From OCS155 cluster bacterium AG-426-D23 (GTDB lineage Bacteria; Actinomycetota; Acidimicrobiia; Actinomarinales; Actinomarinaceae): DNA of 64,000 bases. Below are positions 61,624 to 64,000 of the stretch, one piece after another (the stretch's first letter is position 1; each line of letters opens with the position of its first letter). The translations under genes were made by a program, and so were the position numbers. The notes beneath the pieces were generated by a model. The model saw nothing but the letters and a program-made list of their open reading frames with translations. It searched no databases and had not been told where the DNA came from. The DNA lies in assembly GCA_003213165.1 (NCBI GenBank), contig QCNO01000002.1, forward strand, positions 1 through 64,000, written 5' to 3'.

Positions 61624-62229
61624 TTAAATTTCTTCGTCTTCTTGGTTTTCTTTATTTTTCAACGCATCCATTAGAGTAGGTTCTTCTATGTCTCTCGGGA
61701 CATCTGGTCTTGGTAGGTCCTCATTAATTGAACTTTTTTCCTCTAATGATTCTTGTCTAACTTTTTTTATCGAATTTACAATAGACATCAACACTGTTTC
61801 TTTTTGTTCATTTTTGTTGTAGTCTTTAGTTTCTTCGGTTACTGTTTTTGAAGGAGTTTCTAAATGCGACTCTTCTAAGACAACTACCTCAATACCTCCA
61901 ACAAGATCAGAAACTAGATTGTAGAAAAAGGCACCAATAGTAGCAAGGGCTGTTTGCGTCAACATATAAACTGCTGCAAGAGAAACTACACTTGTAAAGA
62001 GTGTTTCAATATTTCCTACTAGTGAGGCATCTTGATCAAGAAGAGCTAGTCTTCTTGCAATGTCTTCAAGACCTTGTGGAACTCCAGCATTAACCAGTAA
62101 AACCCACATTATTGATAACCCGAGTACAACTGACAATGCAACTACAAAATTGAGCACTAACGTTACTTTTAATACAGTCCAGGGGTCTATTTTTCTTATT
62201 ATTCTTCTAACTCTGTTTACTCTGACCAT
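61624..62229 (-). CDS. DUF3566 transmembrane protein
   Basis: A 201-residue protein with two membrane helices (WTVLKVTLVLNFVVALSVVL, and LFTSVVSLAAVYMLTQTALA) and an N-terminal basic stretch VNRVRRIIRKIDP. The C-terminal 75 residues are charged and probably disordered. Directly after gyrA it matches DUF3566, which occupies the same spot in many actinobacteria; the function is unknown. Confidence 0.88.
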   Translation of the reverse strand: MVRVNRVRRIIRKIDPWTVLKVTLVLNFVVALSVVLGLSIMWVLLVNAGVPQGLEDIARRLALLDQDASLVGNIETLFTSVVSLAAVYMLTQTALATIGAFFYNLVSDLVGGIEVVVLEESHLETPSKTVTEETKDYNKNEQKETVLMSIVNSIKKVRQESLEEKSSINEDLPRPDVPRDIEEPTLMDALKNKENQEDEEI

Positions 62230-62231
62230 TT

Positions 62232-64000
62232 TTAGTTTTTTATAGGAATGAAAGCTGAAACCTCTTCCTCAGAGGATAGTTTCATAATCCTTACTCCTTG
62301 TGCCGATCTACTCATTTGTTTTATTTGCTTTACTGCACATCTTATTGCAGTCCCGCCTGTACTCATAAGCATAACCTCAGTATCCTCGTCTACAGACCTT
62401 GCTCCGACTAAATTTCCTTTATTTTCAGTAATCTTAAGAGCTTTCACTCCCATGCCGCCTCTTCCTGCTCTTCTAAATTCATCAAGTTTCGTACGCTTGC
62501 CATATCCCTTAGCTGTAATAAATAGAAGAGTTTCATCTCTAGAGGTAGCCGCACCTACAACTTTATCTCCCTCTCTTAGCTTTATTCCCCTTACACCCAT
62601 TGCTGTTCTTCCTTGGGGTTTAAGATTGGTCTCATCAAATCTTATTGCTTGCCCATTTTGAGATACAAGTATGACGTCTTCTTTACCAGAGGTCGTTTTT
62701 ACAGAAACAACCCTATCTTCGTCTTTTAGTTTTATTGCTTGTAATGATTTATAGTTCGAATCAAAGTCTTTAAAACTTGATTTTTTAACTGTTCCTTTTT
62801 CTGTCATTATTAATAAAAACTTCTCAGTTTCATAGTCTCTTGTGTCTATGATTGCCTGCACTTTTTCATCCTGTCCCATTGAGAGAACATTTTGAATTAA
62901 AGAACCCTTTGCAGTTCTATTAGTTTTTGGAATTTCATGAGCTTTGGCTCTATATACTTTTCCGCGGTCTGTAAAAAATAAAAGGTACGAATGCACAGAT
63001 GTAGAAAGAAGGTGTTCTATTACATCTTCGTTTGATGAAGCTGCTTTAACTCCTTTACCTCCTCTTCCTTGTTTTTTATATGAGGTCGATGGTACAGATT
63101 TTACATATCCGTTTGCAGAAACAGATACAATAATTTCCTCGTCTTCAATAAGGTCTTCTATGGAAACCTCGCCAACATCTGGGACAATTCGTGATCTTCT
63201 TTCGTCACCAAATTTATTTGTAATTGCCTCTAGCTCTTCAATTAAAATCTTGTCTTGTTTTGCACGACTTTTTAAAATTGCAGTTAGTTCTTTAATTGTT
63301 TCTTTAAGGTCTTTCTTTTCTTCTTCTAGTTTTTCCATTTCAAGCGCAGTTAGTCTCCTCAGGGGCATATCCAATATGTGAGATGCCTGTGTCTCACTAA
63401 GTTTAAATTTTGTCATTAAAGATTTTCTTGCTGTGTCTACATCTTTTGAAGCTTTTATGACTTTAATAATTTGGTCGATCTTTTTTAAAGCCAGAAGCAA
63501 TCCTTCTACTATATGGAGTCTGTTTTCAGCTTTTTGTAATCTGTGTTTTGTTCTTCTCTGTATGACATCAATTTGATGATCGATATAATATTTAATTAAC
63601 TCAGGAACTGAAAGTACTTTTGGGACCCCTTCAACAAGCGCTACTGAGTTTACGGAAAAAGTATCTTGTAACTGTGTTTGTTTAAAAAGTTGATTAAGTA
63701 CAACTTGTGGAACCGCATCTCTTTTTAGCTCAACAACTAACCTAGTTCCGTTCCTGTCACTGCTTTCATTCCTAAGATCAGAAATCCCTAGGAGTTTTTT
63801 GTCTTGAACAAGTGTTGCAATTTTTTCCATAATTCGGTCTGTAGATGCTTGATAGGGTAATTCTTTAACAACTATTGCAGACCTGCCTCTGCCTAGTTCT
63901 TCTACGTCAGCAACAGCCCTTATTTTGATCGATCCTCTTCCTTTTAATATTGCTTCTTTAATTGTTGGTGTATCAACAACAAGACCGCCTGTTGGAAAAT
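62232..64000 (-). CDS. gyrA: DNA gyrase subunit A, C-terminal part (5' end beyond the window)
   Basis: Type II topoisomerase subunit that introduces negative supercoils. The visible part starts inside the N-terminal domain: PTGGLVVDTPTIKEAILKGR, then GRSAIVVKELPYQ, and VPELIKYYIDHQIDVIQRRT of the tower. The coiled coil with LDMPLRRLTALEMEKL follows. The C-terminal pinwheel has the GyrA box QGRGGKG near KKQGRGGKGVKAASS and repeated GKVYRAKAHEIP, GTVKKSSF, GQAIRFDETNLKPQGR, GYGKRTKLDEFRRAGRGG, GGTAIRCAVKQI blades. The catalytic Tyr lies outside the window. A gene near the origin in most actinobacteria. Confidence 0.97.
   Translation of the reverse strand, partial: FPTGGLVVDTPTIKEAILKGRGSIKIRAVADVEELGRGRSAIVVKELPYQASTDRIMEKIATLVQDKKLLGISDLRNESSDRNGTRLVVELKRDAVPQVVLNQLFKQTQLQDTFSVNSVALVEGVPKVLSVPELIKYYIDHQIDVIQRRTKHRLQKAENRLHIVEGLLLALKKIDQIIKVIKASKDVDTARKSLMTKFKLSETQASHILDMPLRRLTALEMEKLEEEKKDLKETIKELTAILKSRAKQDKILIEELEAITNKFGDERRSRIVPDVGEVSIEDLIEDEEIIVSVSANGYVKSVPSTSYKKQGRGGKGVKAASSNEDVIEHLLSTSVHSYLLFFTDRGKVYRAKAHEIPKTNRTAKGSLIQNVLSMGQDEKVQAIIDTRDYETEKFLLIMTEKGTVKKSSFKDFDSNYKSLQAIKLKDEDRVVSVKTTSGKEDVILVSQNGQAIRFDETNLKPQGRTAMGVRGIKLREGDKVVGAATSRDETLLFITAKGYGKRTKLDEFRRAGRGGMGVKALKITENKGNLVGARSVDEDTEVMLMSTGGTAIRCAVKQIKQMSRSAQGVRIMKLSSEEEVSAFIPIKN

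Noticed and set aside
1-64000. CRISPR arrays, insertion sequences, prophage or integron parts
   Set aside because: No regularly spaced repeats, transposase or integrase motifs, or terminal repeats were seen on either strand.

Overview
The window is a dense, AT-rich stretch of bacterial chromosome with short or no gaps between genes. Many neighbouring genes overlap by one to four bases (TAATG, ATGA). Actinobacterial marker genes are spread through it: crgA, a PASTA-domain kinase next to a PP2C phosphatase, a DUF3159 protein, a PAC2 protein, a bS22/COX24-type mini ribosomal protein, a DCD-DUT-type dCTP deaminase and a DUF3566 membrane protein directly after gyrA. This gene set combined with very low GC fits a streamlined marine actinobacterium of the Candidatus Actinomarina type. 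That placement is an inference from gene content; no phylogeny was run. I saw no phage, insertion sequence, integrase or CRISPR array.

Layout. 1-3.2 kb: polar amino-acid ABC importer (aapJQM type), whose first permease carries an inserted lipoyl-like domain. 3.3-7.8 kb: purA-purB, DUF3159 and a YbdG-like channel. 7.8-10.3 kb: a leftward selenoprotein W-like gene with an in-frame UGA, a TSUP exporter, and an Lnt homologue with Ser at the catalytic Cys position. 10.3-15.8 kb: M3 peptidase, a small Cys protein behind a CRP-like palindrome, copper chaperone and ATPase, PAC2, bS22. 15.9-23.8 kb: choline-kinase-like gene, dcd, DUF554, lysC-asd-acyltransferase, PHP phosphoesterase, murJ. 23.8-32.8 kb: dnaX without its zinc module, dgt, crotonase, nitroreductase, ankyrin lipoprotein, four tRNAs behind tadA, a LysE gene broken by one amber codon, serS. 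32.9-38.1 kb: pstP-pknB-mutY-crgA, glpD. 38.1-44.6 kb: two tRNAs, ndh, small enzymes, a NikMN/CbiMN-type gene behind a perfect Nur-box-like palindrome, family-4 uracil-DNA glycosylase, EamA transporter. 44.6-50.5 kb: TPP riboswitch with a sodium/solute symporter (ThiV-like), S9 peptidase, a large sugar-transferase-like membrane protein, tiny membrane proteins. 50.6-56.8 kb: a MacAB-like exporter with four related tetra-cysteine lipoproteins. 56.8-64 kb: acyltransferase, thioesterase, PPi-type phosphofructokinase, DUF2090 aldolase, cobalamin riboswitch with a BtuF-like lipoprotein, DUF3566, and the 3' part of gyrA, which suggests proximity to the replication origin.

How it fits together. Much of the window concerns uptake in a nutrient-poor setting: amino acids, a thiamin-related compound, B12 and probably nickel, each with a visible RNA or operator switch. 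The rest is nucleotide supply and quality control (purA/B, dcd, dgt, deoxyribonucleotidase, UDG, MutY), envelope control (pknB, pstP, crgA, murJ, lnt, lipoproteins, MacAB-like pump) and translation (tRNA-Ser/Arg/Ala/Ile, tadA, serS). The most notable items are the UGA-containing SelW-like gene, the tetra-cysteine lipoprotein and pump cluster, the lipoyl-like insertion in the amino-acid permease, the Cys-to-Ser Lnt, and the Nur-box-like operator in front of the NikMN-type gene.
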